From the NCBI RefSeq assembly GCF_002277895.1, contig NZ_CP023000.1, positions 186,001 to 250,000 on the forward strand: a DNA stretch of 64,000 bases, written 5' to 3'. The DNA is from Rhizobium sp. 11515TR. GTDB lineage: Bacteria; Pseudomonadota; Alphaproteobacteria; Rhizobiales; Rhizobiaceae. Positions 53,117 through 61,173 of the stretch are shown here, piece after piece. The translations under genes were made by a program, and so were the position numbers. Each line of letters opens with the position of its first letter. The first letter of the stretch is position 1. The notes beneath the pieces are model-generated. The model was given only the letters and a program-made list of their open reading frames with translations. It did not search any database and was not told the origin of the DNA.

Positions 53117-53941
53117 TCAAGGCTGGTTGAAATCGGTGGCGATGGTGATGTCGCGCCAGGCCTCGATATCGCTGCGGAAGGCAACCAGCTTTCGCTCGGC
53201 GATCGCGTGCGCGATCGGGCCGAGCGGCAGATGAAGCGGGGCGTCATCGGCATCGACTGCTTGCAGGATCACCGTGATCGCCTTGTCGGGATCACCCGCC
53301 TGACTGCCGTTGTTGGTTTCGCGATAGCGCTTGCGCGAGCTCGCGGCGTATTCCGGCATCTCATTGGCCGCTATGGTGATCGAACGGCCAAGGAAATCGG
53401 TGCGAAACGGACCAGGCTCGACGATCAGCACGCGGATGCCGAACGGCTTCAGCTCGCCAGCGAGCGCTTCGGAAATCCCTTCCACGGCGAATTTGGCGGC
53501 ATTGTAATATCCGCCACCGCCGCTGCCGGCGATGCCTGCGCCGGACGACATGTTGACGATCGTTCCGCCCGAACGTCGCAGGACAGGCAGAGCGGCTCTG
53601 GTGGTTTCGATCAGACCGAACACGTTCACCTCGAACATCGGCCGATATTCCTCGGGCGTGCCTTCCTCGATCGCGCCGAACAGTCCGTAGCCGGCATTCT
53701 TCACGAGTACGTCAAACCCGCCAAAGGTCTCGACCGCCTTTGCGACCGCTGCCTGAGCTGCCGCCGTATCGGTCACGTCGAGTGGCAAAGTGATCATGCG
53801 GCCGCCGAAAGGCTCAGCCATTTCCTCAATCGCGTTGACATTGCGGGCCGTTGCGATGACCCGATCGCCGCGCTGCGCCGCAGCGAGCGCGAGCCGCCGA
53901 CCGAAGCCGCTCGAGCAGCCTGTAATGAGCCAAGTTTTCAT
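53117..53941 (-). CDS. SDR-family oxidoreductase
   Basis: The 274-aa SDR has cofactor motif TGCSSGFG (residues 7-14) and active site YNAAK (Y146, K150) with serine S132 in NMSSG. The usual NNAG is KNAG (81-84), a mild deviation. TARN after the second strand suggests NADP use. Its ATG shares one base with the stop of the upstream dehydrogenase (TAATG), so the two are coupled. Confidence 0.85.
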   Translation of the reverse strand: MKTWLITGCSSGFGRRLALAAAQRGDRVIATARNVNAIEEMAEPFGGRMITLPLDVTDTAAAQAAVAKAVETFGGFDVLVKNAGYGLFGAIEEGTPEEYRPMFEVNVFGLIETTRAALPVLRRSGGTIVNMSSGAGIAGSGGGGYYNAAKFAVEGISEALAGELKPFGIRVLIVEPGPFRTDFLGRSITIAANEMPEYAASSRKRYRETNNGSQAGDPDKAITVILQAVDADDAPLHLPLGPIAHAIAERKLVAFRSDIEAWRDITIATDFNQP

Positions 53942-54837
53942 TACTTTTTCTCCGAGTTGTTTTCAGACGACGCCAAGCTGTTGCGGCCACGAACCGTCAT
54001 GTCGGCCATGATCGACCAGTCCTTCTCGCCGTGGCCCGCCGAGACGGCTTTGCCGAGCCCCTCGCGGACAGCTTCGAGCATCGGGAGCATGCGTCCGATC
54101 TCGTTGCCGGCCTCGGCCGCCAGGCGCATGTCCTTGAGGGCGAGCTTGGCCTTGAAACCGGGCTTGAATGATCGTTCAGTGATCTGCGCGCTGTAGCTCT
54201 CATAGGCGCGGCCCGAGAACAGGGTGCCCAGGATGAGTTCAAAGAAATCCGCACGGTCGAGGCCGACGCTCTCGGTCAGTACGACACCCTCAGCCATCGC
54301 CTCGATGGCCATGGCGATCATCATGTTGCAGGCAAGCTTCGCCGCATTCGCCCGAGCGGGGTTCTCCCCCAACTTCCAGACCTTTTTGCTGAGGGGAGCG
54401 AGCAGCAGCTCGATCGCGGCAATTGCATCGGCCTTCCCGGCCGCCAGGATGTTAAGCTGGCCGCTCGCCGCTACGTTGGGTCGGCCGAGAACCGGTGCGG
54501 ACACATAGCCAAGGCCAGCCTCGTCGTGCAGCAGCTCCAGTTCTCGTACGAAGGCGACCGAAATCGTCGATGTGACAACATGGGTCAGCCCTGGTTGCGC
54601 GCTTTCGAGCAGGCCGGCATCGAGGATCACCTCGCGAATGGCAGCGTCGTCGGACAGCATCGTAAAGACTGCGTCGGCCTGGAATGCATCCGCCGCGAAT
54701 TCGACAAGCGTCACCCCGGGGACACTATCCTGGGCGACCTTGCTACGGTTCCAGGCCCGAACATCATGGCCTGCATTCACTAGGTTCAAGGCCATCGCCG
54801 AGCCCATACTGCCGAGACCGATAAATCCGATCTGCAT
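53941..54837 (-). CDS. NAD(P)-dependent beta-hydroxyacid dehydrogenase (HIBADH/GLYR type)
   Basis: The 298-aa product has the nucleotide-binding start IGFIGLGSMGSAMALNLV (residues 3-20), the substrate-loop DVRAWNRS, and a second domain with KLACNMMIAMAIEAMAEG that holds the conserved catalytic Lys (about residue 168). This group reduces or oxidises 3-hydroxyacids and semialdehydes. It is first in the four-gene block. The ribosome site GGAG lies 7 bases before its ATG and falls at the end of the neighbouring IS110 element, so the insertion may have changed its expression. Confidence 0.82.
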   Translation of the reverse strand: MQIGFIGLGSMGSAMALNLVNAGHDVRAWNRSKVAQDSVPGVTLVEFAADAFQADAVFTMLSDDAAIREVILDAGLLESAQPGLTHVVTSTISVAFVRELELLHDEAGLGYVSAPVLGRPNVAASGQLNILAAGKADAIAAIELLLAPLSKKVWKLGENPARANAAKLACNMMIAMAIEAMAEGVVLTESVGLDRADFFELILGTLFSGRAYESYSAQITERSFKPGFKAKLALKDMRLAAEAGNEIGRMLPMLEAVREGLGKAVSAGHGEKDWSIMADMTVRGRNSLASSENNSEKK

Positions 54838-54840
54838 GTT

Positions 54841-56440
54841 CTATCTCCAATGAAAGAACACAAGGGGTAAAACACCAGCGTTTGCGTGCTTTCCTTGGGT
54901 TCGGTTGTTCTTTGACCGGCAACTTCGCCGATCGGCTAAAACTTCTCCTCCGCAGGACAAAGGTGTCCTTCGGTTCTCGAACCAATCTCCAATGCGTGAC
55001 CCTGATGCCTTCGCGGCTTCGGTCACAGAGTGGCGTTCGGCTCCCGGTTTCCCATTCTCCTGGAAGAGCGCAGCCCAGTCCTGCCGGGCTCGCTAGTTTG
55101 TCATCAGGACAGCCGGGATATCGTCGACGCGCCTTCCGTGGTGCTTTCGCCACGCGGCTCGTAAGCGCGCTGGTCACGCAGGATCTGGAAGGCGATCGTC
55201 AAAAGCTTGCGCGCGATCGCGACGCGCGCCTTGTTTACTCCTCTGAGCTTCAGATGCTCGTATTGGGCGCGAAGCTGCGGATCGGTGACAATGGCGGGCG
55301 TAACCGCCTCGACGAAGGCCCAGCGCAGCCACTTGTTGCCTTGCCGTATGATCTTGCCGTGGAAGGTCTTCCCGCCGCTCGAATAGGTCGACGGCACCAG
55401 GCCGGCATAGGCGGCAAGCTTCTTCGGATTGCGGAACCGCTTGATGTCGTCGATCTCCGCATCGATCAGCCGAGCGAAGAACTCGCCGATGCCAGGGATC
55501 GTCTTCAACAGCTTCACATTGCCATTGGCCCTGGTCATCGCCCGGATCGTTGCTTCCGATTGCTTGATGCGCACGTCGATGTCGCCGATGAAGTCGAGAC
55601 CACGGTCGATCTGGATGCGGTCGATCTCCGAGACCTTCACCTGAGCCAGCTGGACGCGGCCAGCCTTGCCGAACAGGTCGCCGAGCTTCTTCAGCTGCGC
55701 CGTCTGCTCCGGATAGCGATCGAACACCGTGACGATGCGGTTCTTCACCATCGTGCGCAGCCGCACGTAAAACATCCGCTCGCGCAGGGCGACACGCAGC
55801 TCTCGGGCCTTGTCGCTCGGAGCCCAGGCCTCCGGAACCAGATCGGCTCGAAGCAGATGCGCCAGCACCGTCGCGTCGATCTTGTCCGTCTTGATCTTGG
55901 CGTCGGCGATCGCCTTCACCTTCAGCGGATGGGCGAGAACGACATCATCACAAATGTCGTCGAGCCAGTCGTAGATCACCATCCAGTTGCGCGTCGCCTC
56001 GACAACCGCATGCGAGTTCTCGCGGTAGCGTTCCAGAAAGCCACCCAGCGACTGACGATCGTTCTTCACCCGGCCAGAGCGCAGCGTCTTGCCAGCCGAA
56101 TCCTGCACCACCAGATGGCTGTAGGATTTGTGGTAGTCGACCCCGATATGATATTCATAAGAGGCAGTCATGCTTCCAACTCCCTTGTTGAGATCTTGCC
56201 GACCCCAATAAGGTACGCTGAAAGGCTGGAAGTGTGACTGTCCCTCCATCATCACCTGCATCTCAATGATCCCGTTCTCTCAATGGGCGCGGCATCTTTC
56301 ATGCCACCTCCTGTTGTTCGGATGAGAGCTTGGCGCAGGGTCGGACCCGGCCGCCGGGCGATCGTCAGACCGAGACCCGCGCCGATGAGTTGGCCGGTCG
56401 CGATGCCGCCACAGGGGTGGCTTCGGCGCATGTCACGAAA
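54841..56440 (-). mobile_element. IS110-family insertion sequence (boundaries approximate)
   Basis: The element contains the transposase at 55104-56171 plus non-coding flanks of roughly 260 bases on each side. IS110 elements lack the usual terminal inverted repeats and target duplications, so the ends cannot be read directly; the limits given are estimates. The left limit falls almost exactly at the HIBADH-like gene's ribosome site. The upstream non-coding flank (transposase 5' side, 56172-56440) contains a GGCAT-CTTTC-ATGCC hairpin (56291-56305), consistent with a structured RNA of the bridge-RNA kind. Confidence 0.55.
55104..56171 (-). CDS. IS110-family transposase
   Basis: From the ATG at 56171 (GGGAG about eight bases upstream on the minus strand) the product has 355 aa. 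The N-terminal RuvC-like domain has HIGVDYHKSYSHLVV (D12), VVEATRN and KTDKIDATVLAHLLRAD with the conserved acidic residues. The C-terminal Tnp_20 domain has IPGIGEFFARLI, FRNPKKLAAYAGLVPSTYSSGG with the conserved serine, and NKWLRWAFVEAV. The gene appears intact, so the element may be active. Confidence 0.92.
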   Translation of the reverse strand: MTASYEYHIGVDYHKSYSHLVVQDSAGKTLRSGRVKNDRQSLGGFLERYRENSHAVVEATRNWMVIYDWLDDICDDVVLAHPLKVKAIADAKIKTDKIDATVLAHLLRADLVPEAWAPSDKARELRVALRERMFYVRLRTMVKNRIVTVFDRYPEQTAQLKKLGDLFGKAGRVQLAQVKVSEIDRIQIDRGLDFIGDIDVRIKQSEATIRAMTRANGNVKLLKTIPGIGEFFARLIDAEIDDIKRFRNPKKLAAYAGLVPSTYSSGGKTFHGKIIRQGNKWLRWAFVEAVTPAIVTDPQLRAQYEHLKLRGVNKARVAIARKLLTIAFQILRDQRAYEPRGESTTEGASTISRLS

Positions 56441-56478
56441 CATCCGCAGCCCTGAGCCTGACCATCAGAGCATCGGCT

Positions 56479-57231
56479 TCATTTGCTCGCTGCTTCGGCG
56501 ATGACGTCGGCGACTTCGCGCGGATGCGAGATATAAACCGCATGGCTGGCACCGGGCACCTCGGTGACCTTCGCACTTGCCCGCTTGTACATAGACCGCT
56601 CTGCCTCGGCGCTGACAGCCATGTCCAGCCCGGCCACGATGCCGTAGCTCGGCTTGGTCTTCCAGGCTGCGTACTGCGTCTTGGTTCCGAGGATCTTTGC
56701 CGAAACGGGCACCTGCGAGTCAGTCATGAAATCCGTCTCGGCCTTGGACAGGTCAGCGCCGAATCCCGCGCGGAACTTTGCGGGATCGAACAGCAGGAAG
56801 CCGTCAGAAGTTGGCTTGAACGCGTCCGCGGTCGGACTCGGCCACTTCTCAAACAGATCGCCTACGCCCTCGCCAACATCCGGGACGATGGCCGCGACAT
56901 AGACAAGTGCCGAAACCTTCGGGTCGACGCCAGCTTCGGTGATGATCTGACCACCATAGCTGTGGCCGACGAGGACGACCGGCCCACTTTGCTGCTCGAT
57001 AGCGCGGTGAACCGCCTGAACGTCATCCGCCAGCGAAGTGTTCGGCTCCTGAACGACCGTGACTTTCAAGCCCTTGGCGACCAGACGCTCATAAACGCCC
57101 CTCCAGCCGCTGCCATCGACTAACGCCCCATGGACCAAAATCACATTTTGGGCCGGCTGCGCGAAAGCGGAGGGCGCGCCGAACACCACTGCAAGAGCCG
57201 CAGCACCGAGATAGAGAGACTTGAGAGACAT
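56479..57231 (-). CDS. Exported alpha/beta hydrolase
   Basis: The 250-aa product has a signal peptide (residues 1-24, cleavage near AFA) and an alpha/beta hydrolase fold: VILVHGALVDGSGW near the mature N-terminus, nucleophile elbow GHSYGG (Ser near residue 92) and a late His in GASHAVYISHP. The likely location is the periplasm. Close relatives are annotated as chlorophyllase-like or EstA-like esterases. It is divergent from a LysR gene and separated from the downstream enzyme block by the IS110 element. Confidence 0.83.
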   Translation of the reverse strand: MSLKSLYLGAAALAVVFGAPSAFAQPAQNVILVHGALVDGSGWRGVYERLVAKGLKVTVVQEPNTSLADDVQAVHRAIEQQSGPVVLVGHSYGGQIITEAGVDPKVSALVYVAAIVPDVGEGVGDLFEKWPSPTADAFKPTSDGFLLFDPAKFRAGFGADLSKAETDFMTDSQVPVSAKILGTKTQYAAWKTKPSYGIVAGLDMAVSAEAERSMYKRASAKVTEVPGASHAVYISHPREVADVIAEAASK

Positions 57232-57287
57232 TTGCCGATCCTTTCAAAGGACATGAGGTGATACACGAGAGATGGTCCGATGGTGGG

Positions 57288-57305
57288 AATCTAGGTTCTT
57301 AGATT
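57288..57305. promoter_or_regulatory. Candidate LysR operator between divergent genes
   Basis: AATCTA (57288-57293) and TAGATT (57300-57305) form a perfect inverted repeat with a six-base spacer in the 130-base gap between the hydrolase and the LysR gene. LysR regulators usually bind such dyads near the promoter of the divergent target. Confidence 0.4.
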
Positions 57306-57360
57306 TGTTCTTTAAGTGACAAAAATGTATTTTCGGCGTTCAGTTTTGTAAGGTGTCGTG

Positions 57361-58221
57361 ATGGAATGGAGTGACGTCAGAATTTTTCTCGCTGTTGCGC
57401 GATCCGGCACGCTCGGCGGCGCCGCGCGTTCCCTTCAGACAAGTCATCCGACCGTCGGCAGGCGCCTGCGCGCACTTGAGCAGGCGATCGGCCATACACT
57501 CTTCCAGCGGACGGCGGACGGTCTTGTTCTGACCGAAGAGGGCCACGGGATCATCGCGCTGGCGGAGCAGATGGAAGAAGGCGCGCTGGCCATGGAGCGC
57601 CGGCTTGCGGGGCAGGAGCAGAATCTCAAAGGCAGTCTGCGCATTTCATCAGCGGACTGGTTCGGGGCCTACGTACTGCCTCCCATCCTGGCGGATTTCT
57701 CCAACGCCTACCCCAATGTCGACGTCGAGATCCTGACCGGCACGCGCCTGTTCAACCTTGCTCAGCGCGAGGCCGACGTCGCTTTTCGTATCGTTCCGTT
57801 CAACACCGCCGATGTCGTTCAGCGACGGCTCTTCAGGCTCGAATACGGTGTTTACGTCGCAGAGGAGTCGCCCGATCCCAAATATGGCGACGGGACTGGT
57901 TTCCGGCTGATCACTCACGATACGTCGACCGGGCAGTTCCCCGATATCGCTTGGCTCATCGAGAGCTTCCCCAACGCGAGACCCGTTCTGCGATCGAACA
58001 ACCGCAACGTCCAGGGGCGCATGTGTCGGCAAGGCATCGGAATCGCCGTCCTGCCCCGCGTGGTCGGCGATCAGATCGCGGGTATCCGCAGACTGGAACT
58101 GCCGACGCCTCCGCCAGCGCGAGACATCTGGATGGGATATCACCGAGACCTACGACGTCTTCAGCGTCTTCGTGCGTTCATCTCGACCGTATCGGACCAT
58201 CTCGTGAATGCGACCGCATGA
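57361..58221 (+). CDS. LysR-family transcriptional regulator
   Basis: The 286-aa regulator has an N-terminal winged helix (about residues 1-60, with FLAVARSGTLGGAARSLQTSHPTVGRRLRALE) and a periplasmic-binding-like C-terminal effector domain (about 85-280, with NLKGSLRISSADWFGAYVLPP). I start at the ATG at 57361; a GTG directly before it is an alternative. It is divergent from the exported hydrolase, so it probably controls that gene and perhaps, before the IS110 insertion, the four enzymes beyond it. The Arg/Asn-rich late segment (NNRNVQGRMCRQGIGIAVLP) is typical of the family. Confidence 0.88.
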   Translation: MEWSDVRIFLAVARSGTLGGAARSLQTSHPTVGRRLRALEQAIGHTLFQRTADGLVLTEEGHGIIALAEQMEEGALAMERRLAGQEQNLKGSLRISSADWFGAYVLPPILADFSNAYPNVDVEILTGTRLFNLAQREADVAFRIVPFNTADVVQRRLFRLEYGVYVAEESPDPKYGDGTGFRLITHDTSTGQFPDIAWLIESFPNARPVLRSNNRNVQGRMCRQGIGIAVLPRVVGDQIAGIRRLELPTPPPARDIWMGYHRDLRRLQRLRAFISTVSDHLVNATA

Positions 58222-58224
58222 TGA

Positions 58225-58560
58225 GCGGCCCGGAGATGATTCAAAGCTGCCCGAAAATAGGGCGATCTATCCCGGCTTGCGATTGAGGTAGCCGCGCCTG
58301 TCGACGAAATGGTGTGACCGACGCCCGACTCGACCTCGATTCGACTTCGAAACCCGTGGCGCCAAGCTAAGCAGCAGCGAGTGTCGAAGCCATCGGGGTA
58401 TCGTCGTGTCGTTCTGTCCGTGCACAAGCAAGACCGGAATATCTTTGCAGGCTGGAGATATCGTCTGCGGCAGGAGCCCTGCAAATGAAACCACGAGGCA
58501 AGGAACCATATGGTCGAGGTGAAGCGAGTAGTCCAGTATCTTACGGCGACGGTCTTCGGC
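58225..58560 (-). pseudogene. Frameshifted remnant of a carboxylesterase/phospholipase
   Basis: On the minus strand an open frame without a proper start reads DYSLHLDHMVPCLVVSFAGL, then KDIPVLLVHGQNDTTIP. This is the part of a carboxylesterase (alpha/beta hydrolase, Abhydrolase_2 type) that holds the acid residue of the triad. After the IPRW stretch the frame must shift by one to continue into VESGVGHTISS, which looks like the region around the catalytic His. The nucleophile region is absent. The remnant lies between the LysR gene and the DMT transporter. Limits are approximate. Confidence 0.45.
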
Positions 58561-58566
58561 CGCTCC

Positions 58567-59478
58567 TCATTGAGCTCTCGTCGCCACTGTTTTCTGGTGT
58601 GATCGTTCGCGGACAGATTTCCGCTGCACGAGGATGATACCGGCCACTGTCATGCCGCCACCAATGAGATGGTAGACATACAAGGTCTCGCCGAGAAAGA
58701 TGGCCGCAACGATGGCGGTGAGTACCGGGATCAGGTTCATGAAGATCGCTGTGCGGGCTGCGCCGAGATGCTTTACTGCCGACATCCATACGAATGGCGC
58801 AAGGATCGAACCGGGGATTGCCGCGTAAAGCACCATGGCAGTATTTGACAGGTTCAAGCCGGACGGGGCCGACAGCAGATAGCTTGGGACGAGCAGCACG
58901 ACCGCGGCACCGATCTGCACATAGATCGACGTCCAGGTGGCAAGCGGAATGGCCCAGCGCCTCAGAAGAATGCCGTAAGCGGCATAAGCCAGAACCGCGA
59001 CCAGCATCATGGCATCGCCGCGTCCCACTCCCTCCGACAGAAGCCTGGATGGATCGCCGTGGCTGAGAACGACAAAGATGCCGGACAAGGAAACAACGCC
59101 ACCGATCACCGCAAGGCTGGAGGGCCGCTCATGGAAGAAAACCGCGCCGAGGATCAACGTCAGCATCGGTACGAGCGAGAGCATGATCGCCATGTTGGTG
59201 GCCGTAGTGAATCCGGCGGCGTAATATCCGAGGCCCTGGCATGCAGCCATGCCCAGCAGGCCGAGCAGGATGAGCTTGGGCACGTGGGATGCGATCGTCT
59301 GACGCTGGCGCCAAGCATCACGTCCGACCAGCGGTGTCAGGATGACGAATGCGATGAACCAGCGCGCGAACGCGATAGTGCCGGGCGCAATGGTGCCTGC
59401 GGCCAGCTTGCTGACGATGGTATTCCCCACCCAGATCAGGACTGCCAGCAACGAGAAGAGCAGATATTTGATAGGCAT
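58567..59478 (-). CDS. EamA/DMT-superfamily transporter
   Basis: The 303-aa product is an inner-membrane protein with about ten hydrophobic segments and two repeated EamA halves (the first starts LLAVLIWVGNTIVSKLAAGTI; the second includes GDAMMLVAVLAYAAYGILLRR). The C-terminal tail is short and basic. Such transporters export metabolites, amino acids or drugs. It is divergent from an AraC gene 97 bases away, which probably controls it. Confidence 0.85.
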   Translation of the reverse strand: MPIKYLLFSLLAVLIWVGNTIVSKLAAGTIAPGTIAFARWFIAFVILTPLVGRDAWRQRQTIASHVPKLILLGLLGMAACQGLGYYAAGFTTATNMAIMLSLVPMLTLILGAVFFHERPSSLAVIGGVVSLSGIFVVLSHGDPSRLLSEGVGRGDAMMLVAVLAYAAYGILLRRWAIPLATWTSIYVQIGAAVVLLVPSYLLSAPSGLNLSNTAMVLYAAIPGSILAPFVWMSAVKHLGAARTAIFMNLIPVLTAIVAAIFLGETLYVYHLIGGGMTVAGIILVQRKSVRERSHQKTVATRAQ

Positions 59479-59526
59479 CCGAGCCTCCTTGTTCGTATTG
59501 GCTCCTGCCTAGCAAATGTCTCTCTT

Positions 59527-59566
59527 GCGATATATAGCGATAAAAGGACATTGAATTACGGCGATA
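59527..59566 (+). repeat. Direct repeats of GCGATA before the AraC gene
   Basis: GCGATA occurs at 59527-59532, 59537-59542 and 59561-59566 in the 97-base gap between the DMT transporter and AraC genes. The first two are spaced by ten bases, one helix turn, as expected for the direct-repeat half-sites of AraC proteins. The short repeats may also be chance. Confidence 0.35.
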
Positions 59567-59575
59567 GGACGAAGG

Positions 59576-60358
59576 ATGAAGACTGTCATTCCTGTCGGCA
59601 AGGACCCGGCGCCTCTGTCGTTCCGGACAGAAAACTACGGGGCCGGGGCTGTCTTTGAGGAGAAACGGCAGCCCTGGTGCAAGGTCGGTTATGCTGTCAC
59701 CGGTGTAATGGAAGCGCGGGTTGAGGGGAGGCGTTTTCTCTGTCCGCCTCATTACGCAACATGGATACCCGCTAACGCGTTACACGCCTGCCATAACCGC
59801 GAAAACGTTAGATTCGTCTCGATTTATATCGACCGCGACCTCTGCGTCGGCATGCCCGAAACAGCCTGCACGCTCGAGCTCAGCCCACTGACCAAGGCGA
59901 TCCTTGCAGATTTTGCCGCGCGTCGGATAACAGTGCCGGAGACGGATGCGGATCGGCGGCTTGCATTCGTCCTGATCGACCAGTTGCTGAACGCGCCAAG
60001 GCGTGAGAGCTTCCTGCCCATCTCGGACGACGATCTGCTGCAGCCGCTGATCCACGCGTTGCAGGCTGACCCGAGCGACCGCCGCTCTCTCTCGGAATGG
60101 GCACGATCTCTTCAAACCACGGAAAAAACCCTGTCACGCCGGTTCAGTGGACATCTCGGCATATCTTTCACCGAATGGCGACAAAGGCTGAAGCTGATCG
60201 CCTCGCTATCGCTGATAGAAGACGGCAGATCAGTGCAATCAATCGCAAAGGTCCTAGGATATAACAGTTCTTCGGCGTTCATCGCGATGTTCCGGCGACA
60301 GACCGGAACGAGCCCAATGAATTTGCGGTCTACACCAGACAGGACAAATCAGCGCTGA
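59576..60358 (+). CDS. AraC-family transcriptional regulator with cupin-type N-terminus
   Basis: The 260-aa regulator has an N-terminal cupin-like sensor (about residues 20-90, with RRFLCPPHYATWIPANALHA) and a C-terminal AraC HTH (about 165-255, with LSEWARSLQTTEKTLSRRFSG and NSSSAFIAMFRRQTGTSPMNLR). The layout resembles regulators of efflux genes. It is divergent from the DMT transporter, its probable target. Confidence 0.85.
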   Translation: MKTVIPVGKDPAPLSFRTENYGAGAVFEEKRQPWCKVGYAVTGVMEARVEGRRFLCPPHYATWIPANALHACHNRENVRFVSIYIDRDLCVGMPETACTLELSPLTKAILADFAARRITVPETDADRRLAFVLIDQLLNAPRRESFLPISDDDLLQPLIHALQADPSDRRSLSEWARSLQTTEKTLSRRFSGHLGISFTEWRQRLKLIASLSLIEDGRSVQSIAKVLGYNSSSAFIAMFRRQTGTSPMNLRSTPDRTNQR

Positions 60359-60522
60359 TAATCTCAACACATTTGGCTCTTGAAGGGAGTTGCACCCTGC
60401 ATCCTATTTCTTCTAACATATTGTAATATCGCATTGTGGATGTTTCGACGGCGTCTGCGTGGTAAGCCTACGCAGTGGCACGAAGTTCGGCTGAAAACTG
60501 CAGGATACGTGAGGATTCGCGC

Positions 60523-60951
60523 CTAGAGGGCGGCTCTCAGTCTGACGCGCTCTTCAGGTGATAGGCGACTTGCCACAGCAATCAAGAGATGGGTCAAAAC
60601 ATGATCATCTGCCGATCGATTGTTTTGGCTTTGGTAGAAATCGCTGGTTACGCTGATCCGACAGGCCGTGCTCGGCGATTTGCCGTAGCCGGCAAGAAAT
60701 GTCGTGAGCGCTTCCGTCAACTCTTGGTTAAGATGATCGGCTTGAGGCACGGAGGTGAACCAGGACTGCAGCTGCTTTTCCGCCCGACGCCCATCGCGTC
60801 TATCATCGTATTTCTTCGCGGTCATATCCTTATAGGCACAAAACTTCATCGGTGCGAAGAGCCAGTTCCCATGTTCGGTTTGAAGAGCATATGCTAGGCG
60901 ACGCTGGAGGTCAGCGCTGCTGTCTAGCTTTGCCTCTAAGGAGCTTTGCAC
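60523..60951 (-). CDS. Hypothetical protein, 142 aa, family unrecognised
   Basis: I do not recognise a family. The product contains a Lys/Asp/Arg-rich stretch (NWLFAPMKFCAYKDMTAKKY and DDRRDGRRAEKQLQSWF) followed by a Leu-rich helical C-terminus. The start is a GTG at 60951 preceded within nine bases by an in-frame stop, so it could be a fragment of a longer protein. No partner gene is nearby; it lies alone between the AraC gene and ndvB. The codon use looks coding but the evidence is weak. Confidence 0.45.
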   Translation of the reverse strand: MQSSLEAKLDSSADLQRRLAYALQTEHGNWLFAPMKFCAYKDMTAKKYDDRRDGRRAEKQLQSWFTSVPQADHLNQELTEALTTFLAGYGKSPSTACRISVTSDFYQSQNNRSADDHVLTHLLIAVASRLSPEERVRLRAAL

Positions 60952-61173
60952 GAAAGCTCAGCCACGACGGTTGCTTCAAGACGGCAATTCCGACGGCCGC
61001 CATGGTCGCCGGCCCAGATAATTAATCCTACGTTCAGGGTGGTGCGGCTAGTTAAGCGGCAATCATTGCTCCAGTTGCGATCAACTGGGGTGCTGCAACG
61101 AAGATCTCAGGCTCCGGGTTCTCGTTTCTGAAACTCTGCATTCGAGAAACGACGAGACAAAAGCGAAAGACAC

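Noticed and set aside
54764..55177. 137-codon minus-strand frame downstream of the IS110 transposase
   Set aside because: It overlaps the transposase end, the IS non-coding flank and the HIBADH-like start; it looks like non-coding IS sequence read by chance.
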